Shown: positions 18,054 through 32,000, counted from the first letter of the stretch. The stretch is DNA of 64,000 nt from Gigantopelta aegis (GCF_016097555.1 NC_054706.1:53209793-53273792), one strand, 5' to 3'. A program made the numbers and translations. Notes: generated by a model not told the origin, from the sequence alone.

Positions 18054-20595
18054 TCAAAACATGTAGTGTTCCAGAATTCCAACTTTCGAAAAGAATTCAG
18101 AAAATAACACCCGCCCAGCTCTGTAACCACTAGCAGCCAGAGTGACAACTATGGGAAGAAAATGTTCTATCCTCGGATGGGCTAGACGGAAAAACTCGTT
18201 TGTTTTACAACGAATGAGTTTCTGTTTCCTGTCGTCTGCCGTGTACTGCGGGGTCGTGAGTACATCGTGCAGCCAAGACTGGAACTCTAGCGTCCAGGGC
18301 GCGGCTGGTCCCGGCTGCTCCAACATGTTGCCGCCGTGGGTGGTGAAGCCACTTCCAATGATGAGGACGTTCTCTTGTGTTAGAGGAGCTAAAGCTTCGC
18401 CAAGCTTCAGGTGGTCTTCCACATCCAGACTGCCCATGAGCGACAGCTGACACACTGGAAAACAAAAAGGCAAATTAATATACTACAGGTACGTATTTCT
18501 ACAAATATATATCCATACATATTTTACAGATATACCTGTCTTGGACAGAATTCTCTGATGAAGTTAGAGATTGTGTTCACGACTACACAAATTACCACAT
18601 CCACAGAAAAAGCAGACTTCGATACGTCAATTATTGTGAGGATTGCAAAACGTCAAATCACAGTTGGGTCACCATACAGCGAATGGCATAAGATTAACTG
18701 AGGTAGAGGAACTTTGTCGGTACCACTAGCATCGGTGGTAAAGTGCTTAAGCCATCGAACGTAAAGGGACAGACCCTAGTTTTTAGACACTAAGGCATAT
18801 TTTTCACAATTAGAGCCGTTTATGATCACTGAAATCAAACATTACTTATATTTTATTGTTTAGATTATCCATTTCCGTACAACCGAAGTGTTTCTGGTCA
18901 TCCTGGTGTTTCTAATACCACAAAATGCATTTTTCATATTTTTAAAAAAGCACGTGCGTCTGAGAAGTAACGAGTATGAAGTCGCATTTTAGTCTATTTG
19001 TAAGAGTATTTCAACGTCACACTCTTGTTTCACTTTGTTGTATCCAAATTTGTTACAGGTTTGTAAATTAATGAAACTTAGTGTCCATTTTTACGGGTTG
19101 AAACTAGAGTCTAGGTTAAAAATATGCCTTAGTGTTTAAAAACTAAGGTTTGTACCTTTAAGGTTGGGAGGTACTGCGTTAGCCCGGTATCATCTCCCAC
19201 TCAAAGCGAGTTTAAGGACTCATTGGGTGTCCTATACAGTTAGCTCAGGACAGCGTGCTTGAACCTTGATTAGATAAAATCACGAAAATAAGTATTTATA
19301 AATTAATGAATGTCGATACCCTCAACACCAGAGGTCGTAATGAGTAGTAAGTAATTAAGTACGTAAAAAAGAAACATCATATCCCTCGTTTGAACCCTCG
19401 GCGACATTACATTTTAAGCAGTGTGATTTTTCACCTTTTGTCCTAAAGCGAAAGGCTGCATGTCCCAGATGGTGGGCCAGTAGTGGACCAAAGAATATTG
19501 GTTTCGACATTGACAAGCAGGCTTTTTTTCTAGTAGCCAGCAGTCTTTTCACAAACAATAATTCCGACAATTAAAGTTTCAAACAAAATCAATGTTGGGC
19601 AACTGCTGTCTGAGATATTATACAGTTGTATATAATATACATGTAGCCTACTTGGCAAGCAAAGAATACTTCTATATTCACATTCAGTATTATTGTTGCA
19701 AGTATCCTGAAAACGGAATCAATGCACACAGCTGCGGAAGATCGCACACTCTAAATCAAAATCAGGGGCCTAATTCGCTCAACTCTTGCAACTTTGCGAT
19801 CTCGCAGTGCAATGCTAAAAGACTTGCAAAGAGGATGCTTTGTTGTGGTCTAACAGAGCCTAAGAGACCTTTGTGAATTAGGCCCCAGGTTGGCAACAGT
19901 AGTCAACCGACCGTCGACTACTGGAACCACCTATAGGCCTATCTGTTTTTACTAATGCATTTCATAAATTCGGCGCTATTGTAATGTTTATAAAACATCG
20001 TTTTTCCCACACCAAAATTTATATTTTAAGAATTCAAGCGTAGCATACTCGACTAGTATATTGCAGGCAATAAAATATAAAAAGCTCTCAAAAAGTTACA
20101 TGTGTATTCTATCAAATGACAAACGTATATACTTCTTCGACCAATAATATAAACATCCTTCACACCTGCAATTCGAGCTTCGGGGTACACGAGGACAAGC
20201 GGGACGAACACCCCGTGATCGAAACCTCTCTCGCTGTTGGTGTTGCATTTGAAACCAGACGACTCCAGCAGTGTCTTTACCCTCAGAGCAACATCCGGTG
20301 CTCCTGGTGCAGGCCATGACAGCCGATACGTGGCTTCTGGGAATCCCTGGTAATCGTAGTACAGACTTGGACTCTTTGTCGTCTGCACAGTGGGAACGCG
20401 TTCCTCCCAGTGGGCGCTGATCACAAGAATGGCTTTGGGTTCTTGAAGGTTCTCCTTGGCAACCAGAGTTTTAAAGAAATCTGCAGCAGCCGAATCCTTA
20501 TCGAGGCCTTTTAGCTGGGGCATATCTTTAGTACTGATGAAGAACGATGGCCCTGCTCCATGGGAAAGAAATATCGTGGGTTGCGATTCAGTCAT
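18054..20595 (-). CDS. class III extradiol ring-cleavage dioxygenase (4,5-DOPA dioxygenase / YgiD-like)
   Basis: Two exons, 20595-20166 and 18454-18054, join in phase 1 across a 1.7 kb GT-AG intron (donor GTGTGA, acceptor TTCCAG). They encode 276 residues, the normal length for this family. The N-terminus PTIFLSHGAGPSFF holds the first conserved His (residue 12). Further family landmarks are VISAHWE (His62), RGFDHGVFVPL (His127), CQLSL after the splice, SGFTTHGG and RIEHFLP (His241). Plant and bacterial members bind a divalent metal and cleave catechol rings; DODA converts L-DOPA to 4,5-seco-DOPA, the precursor of betalamic acid, and YgiD is the bacterial relative. The substrate in this animal is unknown. 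No signal peptide or membrane segment is visible, so it is probably cytosolic. The start codon lies about 590 bp from the proposed first exon of the divergent GNPTG gene. All landmark histidines are present and no stop interrupts the frame, so it looks functional. Confidence 0.9.
18727..19290 (+). mobile_element. second-family SINE split by MITE B
   Basis: The head half (18727-18764) and tail half (19158-19290, with CAGGACAGCGTGCTTGAAC and AAAATCACGAAAATAAGT) match the element at 8818. Confidence 0.75.
18765..19157. mobile_element. TTAA-type MITE B, copy in a SINE
   Basis: The terminal repeats of about 45 bp start AGGGACAGACCCTAGTTTTT. The element is 393 bp. The flanks are GTAA and TTAA. It splits a SINE of the second family (18727-19290) and lies in the dioxygenase-GNPTG region, within the dioxygenase intron. 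Confidence 0.85.
19765..19886. mobile_element. small MITE with GGGGCCTAATTC ends
   Basis: GGGGCCTAATTCGCTCAA and (reversed) GGGGCCTAATTCACAAAGG bound a 120-bp palindromic element in the dioxygenase intron. Confidence 0.7.
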
Positions 20596-21186
20596 GGTTC
20601 AAAACTATGTAGAGTGGGAGCCTGGTGAAGGTGAACTGTAGCCTAGCAATAAATTAAGAGAAGACAATGCAGAATATGGATAAATCTGTTTGAGCCGATC
20701 TTAATTAGATTGTATGAAGATAGGAAACTAAATATATAGGCTACTTATAATTAAGCAACATTAAATTGATTTCATTCACCGGAGTCGGACACCTACACAC
20801 CCACCCACCCTCAAAATAAATAAATAAAAATAAAACAAAACAACAACAAATAATGAAACTACAAGATACATGTAGTTCCATACCTTGATCTGTAAACAAG
20901 ACTCAAATTGTCATTGACCTCAGAGAGGGTGGCTTTCCTTCAACAGACACCTGTTAGCTTTAGGATTCGTGGGTATATACCATAACGGATTTATGAAAAT
21001 ATACTTTGGGTATTGTCTCATTTCCGGAAGGAAAACTATTAGCGTGATAAATATAGAACGCTCAGTTCAGTTCAGTGGATATAGGCACAGTTTCATTAAT
21101 ATACGAGCTGAAATATGCTACTTGTGTTATGGTGTATCTAGAAAAAAGGAGGAAATTACACACACACACACACACACAAAAGCGAT
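20596..21186. promoter_or_regulatory. intergenic segment, possible bidirectional promoter
   Basis: About 590 bp separate the dioxygenase ATG (minus strand) from the first in-frame ATG of the proposed GNPTG exon 1 (plus strand). The segment has A-rich stretches, CACCC repeats near 20800 and a short CA repeat at 21158-21178. I see no clear TATA box. The head-to-head arrangement suggests a shared regulatory region, but this depends on the GNPTG exon 1 assignment. Confidence 0.3.
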
Positions 21187-24100
21187 ATGGATGCTTTAAC
21201 AAGCATTAAAACTAATAAAATATTATTTTATGATAATGTGATATTGTCCATGGCAGCATTTTTATTATTGAGCATGTCACCCAATAGTAAGTATGGTCCT
21301 GGTAACAAGCTTTTTATATTTTGAGTTCTAGCGATTAACAGTGCTCTGCCAAACCCACTGACTGTGACTGTCGGTGTGACCGGGTGTCTCTGCTTAAAAT
21401 TAAAACATGGCCAGTTGGCTACTTCATCCCCAAGTTAAATGTTAATTTCCGCAGTGGAAACTGTCAATTATGGTTTGGGGACAATAGAAGTGGCAACCAT
21501 AGTGCGGTGTGCAATGATATAAACAGTAACATGTCTAAATCGTACTACTGTGAGCTACAAACTTACAAAAACATGAAAGACTGAGTAACTACTAAACTCG
21601 ACTGCGCGTGATTCCTTAAAAACGTCCTTGACCTGAATGACCCCAAATAAGTTGTCAATTTGCCAGTGATACTGTCTAGATAATTAATTTGTATATTGTC
21701 ATGCAACATTTTAGTTCTTGTTCTTGAGACTATTAAAAAAGAAAAGAAAAAAAGAAGAAGAATTCAAGAATCAATTAATATATTTTAAACACCAAAATGT
21801 CAAATTTAATTAAGGATTCTCCATTATTTCTTTTATATTCACAGGGGTATGAACCAAAACAAAATCATCCACAAAATGTGTGAATTGGCGAAGCCATTCT
21901 CACTAAAGTTTGCGGATGACTTTTTTTTGTTCATACCCAGATGAATGTAAAAGAAACAACACAATACATATAATTAAATTTGAATCACACTTGCTAATAA
22001 TAAAACTAAAAGTTCATACTTTATTATGAATTATTTTTGGTCCACAAACAGTAACGCTCAATAACTTATTGAATAAGACAACTTGCCGATATAAAATGAC
22101 ATCATTAGATATAACGTTCCCTGACAACGTAATTTTTATGTTCATCGAGAATTGAACATACTCCCGTTGATCACAATGTCTGGATCAATGGAATGATGTT
22201 ATATTGTAATGAATGTAACAGAAATTTAATAAAATGTGTAAATAATTTCAGTTTGGTTTAATGTAAGAACAAAAGTAAAAGTGTTTTGAAAATAACAAAA
22301 AAATATTTGTAGTAAATTCCATAGTATGAAAAAAGATGTTCCGCGTTGAAAGGACTATATAGGCTACTATCAGAGCCAAGCTACATGACCATTTTATCAG
22401 AAATTGGGAGACAAAAAAAACAACACCCAGCATCATCTGACCACAGTCTACAATTATTTACACTATATGTTTCTATATAGCGTAGGGGTGGGATGTAGCC
22501 CAGTGGTAAAGCGCTTGCTTGATGTGCAGTCAGTTTGAGATCGATCCCCGTCGATGGGCTCATTGGGCTATTTTTCATTCCAGCCAGTACACCACAACTG
22601 GTATATCAGAGGCTGTGGCATGTGCTATCCTGTCTGTGGGATGGTGCATATAAAAGATCCCTTGCTGCATTAGGAAAACTAGCGGGTTTCCTCTGATGAT
22701 TATGTGTCAGAATTACCAAATGTTTGACATCCAATAGCCAATGATTAACTAATCAATGTGCTCCAGTGGTGTCGTTAAACAAAACAAACTATATACATGT
22801 AGCATTAGTGGCTGTCTAAGCATTTTTGTTAATATCAGTGGGCCCATGGATTGTGTTTTATGCACCTTTGCCTGCATGGCGGCAACATACTCTGAAAAGG
22901 ACAACCCCTGCTGTCCAGATCTTTCTCCCAGGATGTTGGTTTAAACAAATACACTCACTAAATCTGAATTGAGTGAACCCATTTTACAGAAAAAGCACTA
23001 CATTTGCATGGACTGAAATTACCACAAAAATGTCAACAAGTTACACGTTTGCGTGTTTGCAAACTACATGCTGTCTCCCCTGAAAAAGAGCAGACTACTC
23101 GCATGCATTTATTTCTGAATTTTGTTCAACCAAATGGAAAGGTAACTGATCTTGACTGTCTGTCCTAATGGTTAAAGTATATGCTCAAGATTTCAGCTTT
23201 AAATTATTATTTTTTCCAGATAATAATAACATTTTGCGACAGTTATAATTTTATTTAATTTTTTCATTTTTGTTTATGTTGGAGAATCCTAATATACCCT
23301 TTGGGAACATTTGTGCACTTCGGCCACATGTCATTGGGGGCCCCTCCAGTGTTCGATATTAACGGTATCCCGATATCCCGGGGATACCAGAATTTAATTT
23401 TGGATACCAGACTTCAAGAACCCAGTATCCCACCGGGATACCATATAATACTAAATTTTCAGGTGGGATACCAGATTTTGAAATGTTAGTATCCAACTGG
23501 GATACTGGCCAAAAATTTTAATCTCGAACACTGCCCTCTAAATGGATTTTCTGGATCCACCACAGGAATATTTGTTTTAATGATACATTTCAAACTACAT
23601 GTATATATATAGTTGGTGTACAACATGCCTAAATCAACACTTGATCAAGAGAGAAAATTTGGAAACCTGCTTCTGCCACACAAGCTAGCCTTTACTAAAA
23701 ATGCAGCGAGGAATCCTTTATATGTACTTTGCCATTATAGACAGCAGTTGTGACAAGCACCCCCCTCCCCCTTCCCAAGTCCAACAAGGACAATTGATCC
23801 TATGACCCATCACATAGACTAACGCTATACAACTGAGCTACATCTCAACCCTCAGGTTAAAGTTACATCCTCTTATCTGTATGTATACTACTCAAAAGAA
23901 TTTAAGGGTCAAAAATTTATAACCAAATAAGTTTCAGAGTGTATTAGATTGATGATGTAAACTACACCAATTTTTTTATTTATTGTTCCATATTTACAAA
24001 AACCCACAAATAAACGTCACTGTATACAAGAAAGTCACATGACATGCTGTCAAAGTTGAAGGTTGTCAAACATGGATTTTACACATTAGAACATTCGTTT

Positions 24101-27100
24101 AATTGTGTGTGAATCCACCCCTGGCGTGAATACACTCGACACATCGTTGCCTCATGCTGTTGATCAGACGTCTGAAGAACTCTTGGGGAATGGCCTGCCA
24201 CTCTGCCTTAAGAAGTTGACCCAGATCATGAAGGTTGGCCGGAGGGGCATGGTTATCCCGAACTCTCCTGCCTAATTCGTCCCAGGCGTTCTCTATTGGG
24301 GCCAAGTCAGGCGAATATGCTGGCCAATCCATCCTGGCGATACCTTGTTGTCTGAGAAAGTCCGTTACCACCCTGGCGCGGTGGGGTCTGGCATTGTCAT
24401 CCTGCAGAACTGCCCCGCCGCCAATCTGCTGAAGGCCTGGGAGAACCAACGGCCGGATAATCTCATTCAGATAGCGGATTCCATTCAGATTGCCATCCAC
24501 CACATAGAGGTGGGTCCTGTGGTGGATAGAGATGCTGCCCCACACCATGACGCTGCCACCACCGAACCGGTGACGTTGTCTAACATTAACGTCAGCGAAG
24601 CGCTCCCCAGGACGTCTGTAGACACGAACCTGACCGTCGTTGAACTGGAGACTAAACCTGGACTCATCAGTGAACATCACTCGACCCCACTGAACACGTT
24701 GCCACCGCAGATGAAGCGTGCACCAGTGACGTCTGGCCGTTCTGTGACGTGGTAGGAGTGGTGGTCGAACAGCCTGGCGACGGCAGCGTAGATTATTGGC
24801 TCTCAGACGATTGCGTATGTTTTGATCAGACACTCGAGTTCCAGTCGCAGTCCGCAGATTGTCACGTAATCGGCGTGCAGTGGTTGTGCGTTGACGTAGA
24901 GCCATATTGGTGATGTAGCGGTCCTCTCTATTTGTAGTGCTTCGGGGTCTTCCCGAACGTGGACGATTTCGAACAGAATTCGTTGCTTGGTACCGTTGCC
25001 ACAGTCGGCCAACGACACTCTGACACCAAGTCTCAGAGCAACATTTCTTTGCGTATTGCCATCCTGAAGCCAAGCAATAGCCCTTCCTCGATCTTCGATA
25101 GTCAGTTGAAGTCGTACCATTGTCGAATTTGGAGTGTGCACCGTACACGAACGCTCCAATTATACGGAAATTCAGCATTGGGAACATGGAATACACGTGC
25201 AAAGCGTGCAAATGAAGCGCTTTGTGAAAAAGCAAGTAATGGGCACTTAGCAGACCTTTCGCTTTCGCCCTAATTTACGTGCAAATGTAAGCATGTTTTC
25301 GCCATTAGAACTAGTCGACAGTGTCAATGACAGTGGATTTTAATTCATTTATGGGTTGCTTAGACCCACTTTCGTCAAAATGGAACAATACCATGCGTGA
25401 CATTATGGTCTAGCTAATATAATTGACATTCAGAAAATAATGTCGAAAATATCGTCTGACCCTTAAATTCTTTTGAGTAGTATACATTGTCATAACTACA
25501 ATACGTTGTGTTCTGCTTTGCAGGGGTTCTCAGTTCTATGGTGGAAATGAAGATAGTAGATGAGCCATCAACATATGGGCAAGTTTTTCTTGTTCGGAAC
25601 TATAATTTTCTAATTGCCTATATTCATGACATCAATCCTAAAACTTTCGGTATATGTTTAAAAGTAGATTATCATACCACAGTGACATAAAAGGCAATGT
25701 AATATCAATTCATGTATAGATATACATGAATTTACATTAACAAAATCCAAAGCAGTGTATTTTTGCTGAAGCAAACAACTGTTGCCATAGCATTTGTTTT
25801 TACTAGGGCTAATTTCTGAATCGCGAGAGCTGTGATATAAAGAATCTTTTTTCATTGTTTTACTAATACTTAAATGCTTTATATATGTATAGTACTAAAT
25901 GCCTGCAGAATACCGAATTGTTTGACTTAATTAAATTGACTATATCTTTTATTAGTGTTTACTTGTATTTGTAGGTATGCTGGTATGGGTAGTTTTTACC
26001 AGCCACAAGACCAATCTCTTAAGTTGCGAGTGAAACCAGCCAATTTTTCCGGCCCACCTCATTTGAAGAGACTGTTTGGAAAATGTTTTACAAAAACAGA
26101 TGAAACGTAAGTTCATCTGCTTGTAACACCTCTTACAAGTATCATGTAGAGTTGATTATTACATGTACAACCCTTGAAAATTTGTGTCATCACAAAAACC
26201 TGTTGCAAAATTATCTTCTGTCCCATTTTTATTATCACATATTTACTTTGTTATTATCTGTACTAAATTGCCATAGGAAGATGATTTTTTTATTCCGAGG
26301 ACTGCATGTAGTAAATACTTGTTACCTTGTTGTTAAATGTTATTACTGTAATATTTCAGAAATGAAATGTATTTTGTTACTTTGTTTATAATAAATTAAA
26401 TTATTATCTTAATATACAAGGCTTATCTGGTATGATCCTGCTGGTAAAATAAGGAATAAAACTATGTCTTAAATATTTTTCGTTTGGAAGTTGTACTAGT
26501 CCGTGGCGGATCCAGAAAAATCCATTTAAGGGGGGCCCCAATGACATGAGGTGGAATGCCAAGGGAACTTCGGTGGAGGTTTGGATGGGCGATTGTAAAA
26601 AAAAAAGAAGAAAATTAATAGATAATAAAATTATAACTGTCGCAAACTTTAGGGGGCCCCCCATGATCCGCCTCTGCTAGTATGTCAGAATGTTAATTAT
26701 TTCAGTCTTCCAAGATTTTTGGATCATATATTACATTCTTCCCTACACATATTTTAATGCTCTTCACAGTTGTATCATATTTAATGTAAGAATCAAGCAA
26801 ATCTATTGCCATGTTAGTATTGTACTTTTATTTTATTTTATTTCTATTAATAGATACAAGTACAAGTTCTGTCCATTCTACAATGTTTCTCAACATGAGC
26901 AAGGTCTACGATGGAACCCATATAATGGTGTTCTTGGGTATGTATTTTATCATTATATCAGTAAATATTAGTGTTAGGAATCGAATGGAATTTCATAATC
27001 AACCATCAGTTATAAACAGTTTACACCAACTGATGAACTTTCAATTACACAACTGGTTGGACGTATATTAGGTTTTAAGGATTTGAATTAAAAGCATTGT

Positions 27101-29013
27101 GCACCTACAGTGTTCACCAGGATAGAACCCACTAATTGCTAAATTTACCTTTAATAACTATTTAAATGAATATATCTTATCTTTATGTACACATAAACAC
27201 AACCACCAGTTTACATCAATCCCATTATCTAAACTGGAGAAACAGTTAACGCATTCCCCCCATGCAATGGATGTTTATACTAGTAACCAGGGCTCGACCT
27301 TAGCGGTAGCCCGGGGTTTTTTGGCTACCGATTTCTCACTCGGACTACCAGTTGTCTAACCCCGGTAGTCCACCAGGCTACCAAATGATTTGACATGTCC
27401 AGTCACTATAGGTTCCATTAGACCAAATCAATTCCTATTGCCGATAATGTTAACGTTTACTAATAAAACTGATATAAGCAGCGTTTCAACACACCCAGGA
27501 AGTACAGCAATAGAAAGTGTGGCACCTCACATCTAATCTAGCTGCAAGAAAATGGGGGGTCACGTATCATGTAAGAGATTTAATTTATGTTTTTAATAGC
27601 AACCGTCATTTTTGCTGAAAATTGCAGTTCCATTTTTGGGGGTACCCCGCATTAGTTTCAACCTCTGGTATATACTGCATAACAACTGTATAACAAATAA
27701 AAGTGTATTTATTTATTGTCAATGGATAATAGTATTTGCACAAATAATCAATGTCACATATTACTACCAATCACACCCACAGCTGCTTTTACTCCGTAAA
27801 TATTTGACGGTGCACGTCGAACTTTGACACGGTACTCTCTTCTTTGGTACTATGCACCCTCCACAATCGGCAAGACATTTAAGTGATCGGTGTCTGAAAT
27901 TCCACCCTTTCATGTGCACGCTCTCTACTGCCACGAGTTGCTGAAACTGTTAATTGCTCCCCTAGTCTGACCAACAGTTGGCGGTTGCGCAATATGATTA
28001 AGAGAAACAAAGGAATATATTTGCCAGTGGTATGATGTTTTTTTAACATAGCGGACTAATACAAATAATTTGAAGTAATTTAGTGGCCAGATATACAGGG
28101 TTCGTACTGGTCATAGAATTTCCATTCGGGTCATAGGTTATCTATTCGTAATTATTTATGACAATCAACAATATGGCCCGTTGTTTTGACGCCTACTTAT
28201 AACTAATGCCTTGTATTATCAAGACTATTTGCCGCCAGCTGAAGTCTAAACTAAACCATAACTCAATCGCTGTTTATTTTCTTCTAGGCTACCTATGCAA
28301 ATTATCAGATTATTGTTTACAAAATTAATATCTATATTATGTTAAAGAAATGTATAAATTGACAAATGTTTTCAATGTTAAAAATATTAATCTTTCTTAC
28401 AAATTATTTTTAATTAAATTTCTCTTATCGTTTACTATTGCTTCGCGTGATATCCTCGCTCAAAATGGCATCTGATCGTGTCACGTGATAACACAAACAC
28501 ACATGGCGATCCTCTGTCTGGGATAATTGGCTTATGGCATTTACAAGTTTATTGTCGTCAATAAAAACCGCTATTATTTTAGAATAAAGGAAAGTTTTGT
28601 TAAGATTCTTCGAAATGGCACCTATTAAAGATAGTTACAGCCATTTTAAGTATTAAAATATGCAATATCGATCTTCAGGATCGTACGATTAGCAGACAGT
28701 TCTGCACTAGTGCTGGACACACATTAAAATACTTTTCTTAAGAATCACATTTTCTTTTTACGTTTTTCTAAGTTCTGCACGTGAAAACCGTATGAAGTGT
28801 TTCAATAATAATTATTCTGTAAGCCTTCATTACGAGATTAGATCTAAACAAAATTAATAGTAATTAAAAAACAAACAAATACTATTGTGTGTTTCTGGAA
28901 TTGTACCAAACAAGTTACTGTAGGTAGGATAGGTCGGGTTTTTGGTGGTGGTGGTTTCCAGCCAGTAGTTTTAAATGTGGACATGGATTATTATTTTTTT
29001 TTAAAATTATTTT

Positions 29014-29053
<40 letters not shown>

Positions 29054-32000
29054 CACAGTATATTGCTCATAATTTTAAAAACAACCACCCTAAATGTTTA
29101 AATAAAAATATATGATTTTGAGTTTTTTCTCTTTTTTTCAAGTTATGGGGCTACCAATTTTTACTGAGGGCTACTAGATTTTATAACCTGGTAGCCCGGT
29201 GGGCTACCACTGAAAAAACTTAAGGTCAAGGCCTGGTAACTGATTGGTAATTGGCAGAGTCAAACTTATACATTTTTCTATTATATTTATATTTACCGTA
29301 TGTATTTATTTATATTTATATTTAAGACATTTTTCTATTATAATAAATTTTTTATTTTTTTTAAATGGCCTTATCCTTACCCACATTAATGTATCTAATT
29401 ATTGTACAGTGTAGACCTTATAATCATTGTGTTAATATATTTCCATGCTTGTATCACTCTAAGCTTCAAGCACTTTATCCTGGACATGTTACTTCACTGA
29501 AAAGGTACAATAGTAAAAATACAGGTTAAAGTAGGCCTATATTTGAACCATGTTTTAAAAAGTCAACTATTTTATCATTTAGCGTTTGGCAAGAATGGGA
29601 GATTAGCAATAACACATTCACTGCCATGTTGCTGAGAGAGGGAGATTCGTGTGGCGAGAAATTTAGATCTGTGAGGGTAAGGCATACAGTTAAACCTTCG
29701 GTAAAAACTTTCTTATATAATATTCACCTCTCTACAGTATTCTTCTGTGTACAAAAGCATGTACTCTATATGCTGATCATGACATAGAATTGAAAACTGA
29801 GAATAATCCACTGGCGTAGCCAGAGGGGGAGGGGAGTGGCTATGTCCCCAATCACACCTCTTTTTCCCCCACCATGTTTTACATACTCCTTTTCCCCAAT
29901 AACACTCACAGACCATGTTTTTGCCACTCCCACTCCCCAAATTTAAAATCCTGGCTATGCCAAAGAAAAAAAGAAAAAATTCATGCATTGCTCAAGCAAA
30001 TCTAATTTTTTTGCATATTAAATTGACAGACATAATGGGTTATGCACACAAAAGAAATGGATTACCAGAATTTATTTTTGAGTCGCCCATAAATGTATTA
30101 TGCAGATTTTCAATTCACTGAGGCCTGTGTTTTATAACAAAGGTTTTAATTTAAAACATTTATATGAAACTGACTGCAAATTGTGGAAACCATGATGCAT
30201 TTCAACTGGCTGTTGCATTCATTATTGGTAAAAGGACATGCAGGTAAATGCATTATTAGCACATTACAAGAATACATAATGGAGACAAAAACAAAATTAA
30301 GACTTGTATGTTTTACCAAGGCAGCAAACGATGTCTCTTGACGGCAAAAAAGATTTTTTAAAATTAAAACTAGTAACTGTTGTTTGTATTTTGCAAGAGT
30401 CAAATAGAGAATAATACATGAATGGCTGAAAGCGAGTTTGATATGTTTTTAAACAATGAGTGGTGAGATAAATGGTATCTAACGGACACAGATGTATTAT
30501 TATACATTTCTTATATATCCTCAAAAACCAGGTTTTAAGCAAATTTTAACATCTTTTTCGACTAAAAGTTATTGGCAGCTCTTGCATTTACACGTCCGAC
30601 AAATGATTGTCAGGTTAACTATACGTCACAGTGTAATCGATTTCAAATGTGCCGTTTTTTTCGTAGGATGTATGACATCGGTGACCTGGTCATCATCTAG
30701 GAGCAGCCAGTCATATGTCTTGAAATTATTAACACACGTCAGTGTTCGAGATTAAATTTCTTGGCCAGTATCCCAAATGGATACTAACATTTCAAAATCT
30801 GGTATCCCACCTGAGAATTTAGTATTATATGGCATCCCAGTGGGATACTGGGTTCTTGAAGTCTGGTATCCAAAATTAAATTCTGGTATCCCCGGGATAT
30901 CGGGATACCGTTAATCTCGAACACTGCACGTACATGTGTAAACAAGTATGTTATCCAAAATAACGAATGATGTTCTCACCAATGGGTGTGTAAGAATATA
31001 ATATAATGTGTATACTTATGTTGATGATCACAATGTTTGTTTTATATATACACTTTGTACAAACAGGTTGTTTTTGTCTGTGGTAATAAGAGTGAAGTAA
31101 CTAATGTCACTGAATCACGAACCTGTGAGTACGAACTGACGTTTAGAACACAACTAGTGTGTCATCGGTTTGCCATGTTGGTGTATCCAGTTTTAACAGC
31201 AGATCTACAGGACAGGTGGAATGAACTGGAAGGACAGCTAGACAGGAAGGAAATTACACAAAAGGTGGGACTTGTTTTTGTTGTTTTACCTGAAGCCAAT
31301 GTTTCTCAATTAGATTGCCTACTTGTGTTTGATCATTACAACCACCCTATTGATTACTACAAAAATCAAAAACTCATTCAAATGGGAATTTAACATGTTT
31401 AAAAATCTGTTGATTTTGAAAGCTGGTAATAACAAAGGGAATTAAAAAAATATAGAAACTAGGAAAGTATATAAACAACATTAATGTAGTTATAAATACC
31501 CTAAAATAATAAAATTTTCTCTCGCGGAATAATTTTGTAACAACACTGCTGACTGCCGTCATGATTTTTGAGGGTTGAAATAATTATAAGAAATTTAAAA
31601 AGTTTAATCAGGCCCAAATGGACAGAGAGTCGTCTGGCCTAACTTCTCACTTCAGATATTGCCCATGTTTGTGTATATTACATGTATCTTGTATATTTTA
31701 TGTATACTATAGAATGAGAAATAAGAACATTCTCAAGTTCAGTGTTTCTGTTTGTCCTAATGTTTGCAGTAGTTTTAACTTCATTTTATTTCCCCAATAT
31801 ATACATTTTTCATCCATATAAAATTATTGCGAGGTAAAATCAAATTTGGTCTACTACAAAAATTAAGACAACTGGAAACACATTGTATATATACTGTAGA
31901 CTGATATTCGTAATATTTTTTTTTACTTAATATGCAGTTTAGTTAGAAAGAAACATCTTAACATTAGAAGCAAACTCAGGACAGTCTTTTTAAAAGAACA

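Noticed and set aside
23301-23489. Upstream GNPTG exon in the [18 protein letters not shown]
   Set aside because: It overlaps a dispersed repeat and a MITE and has no suitable donor in the required phase.
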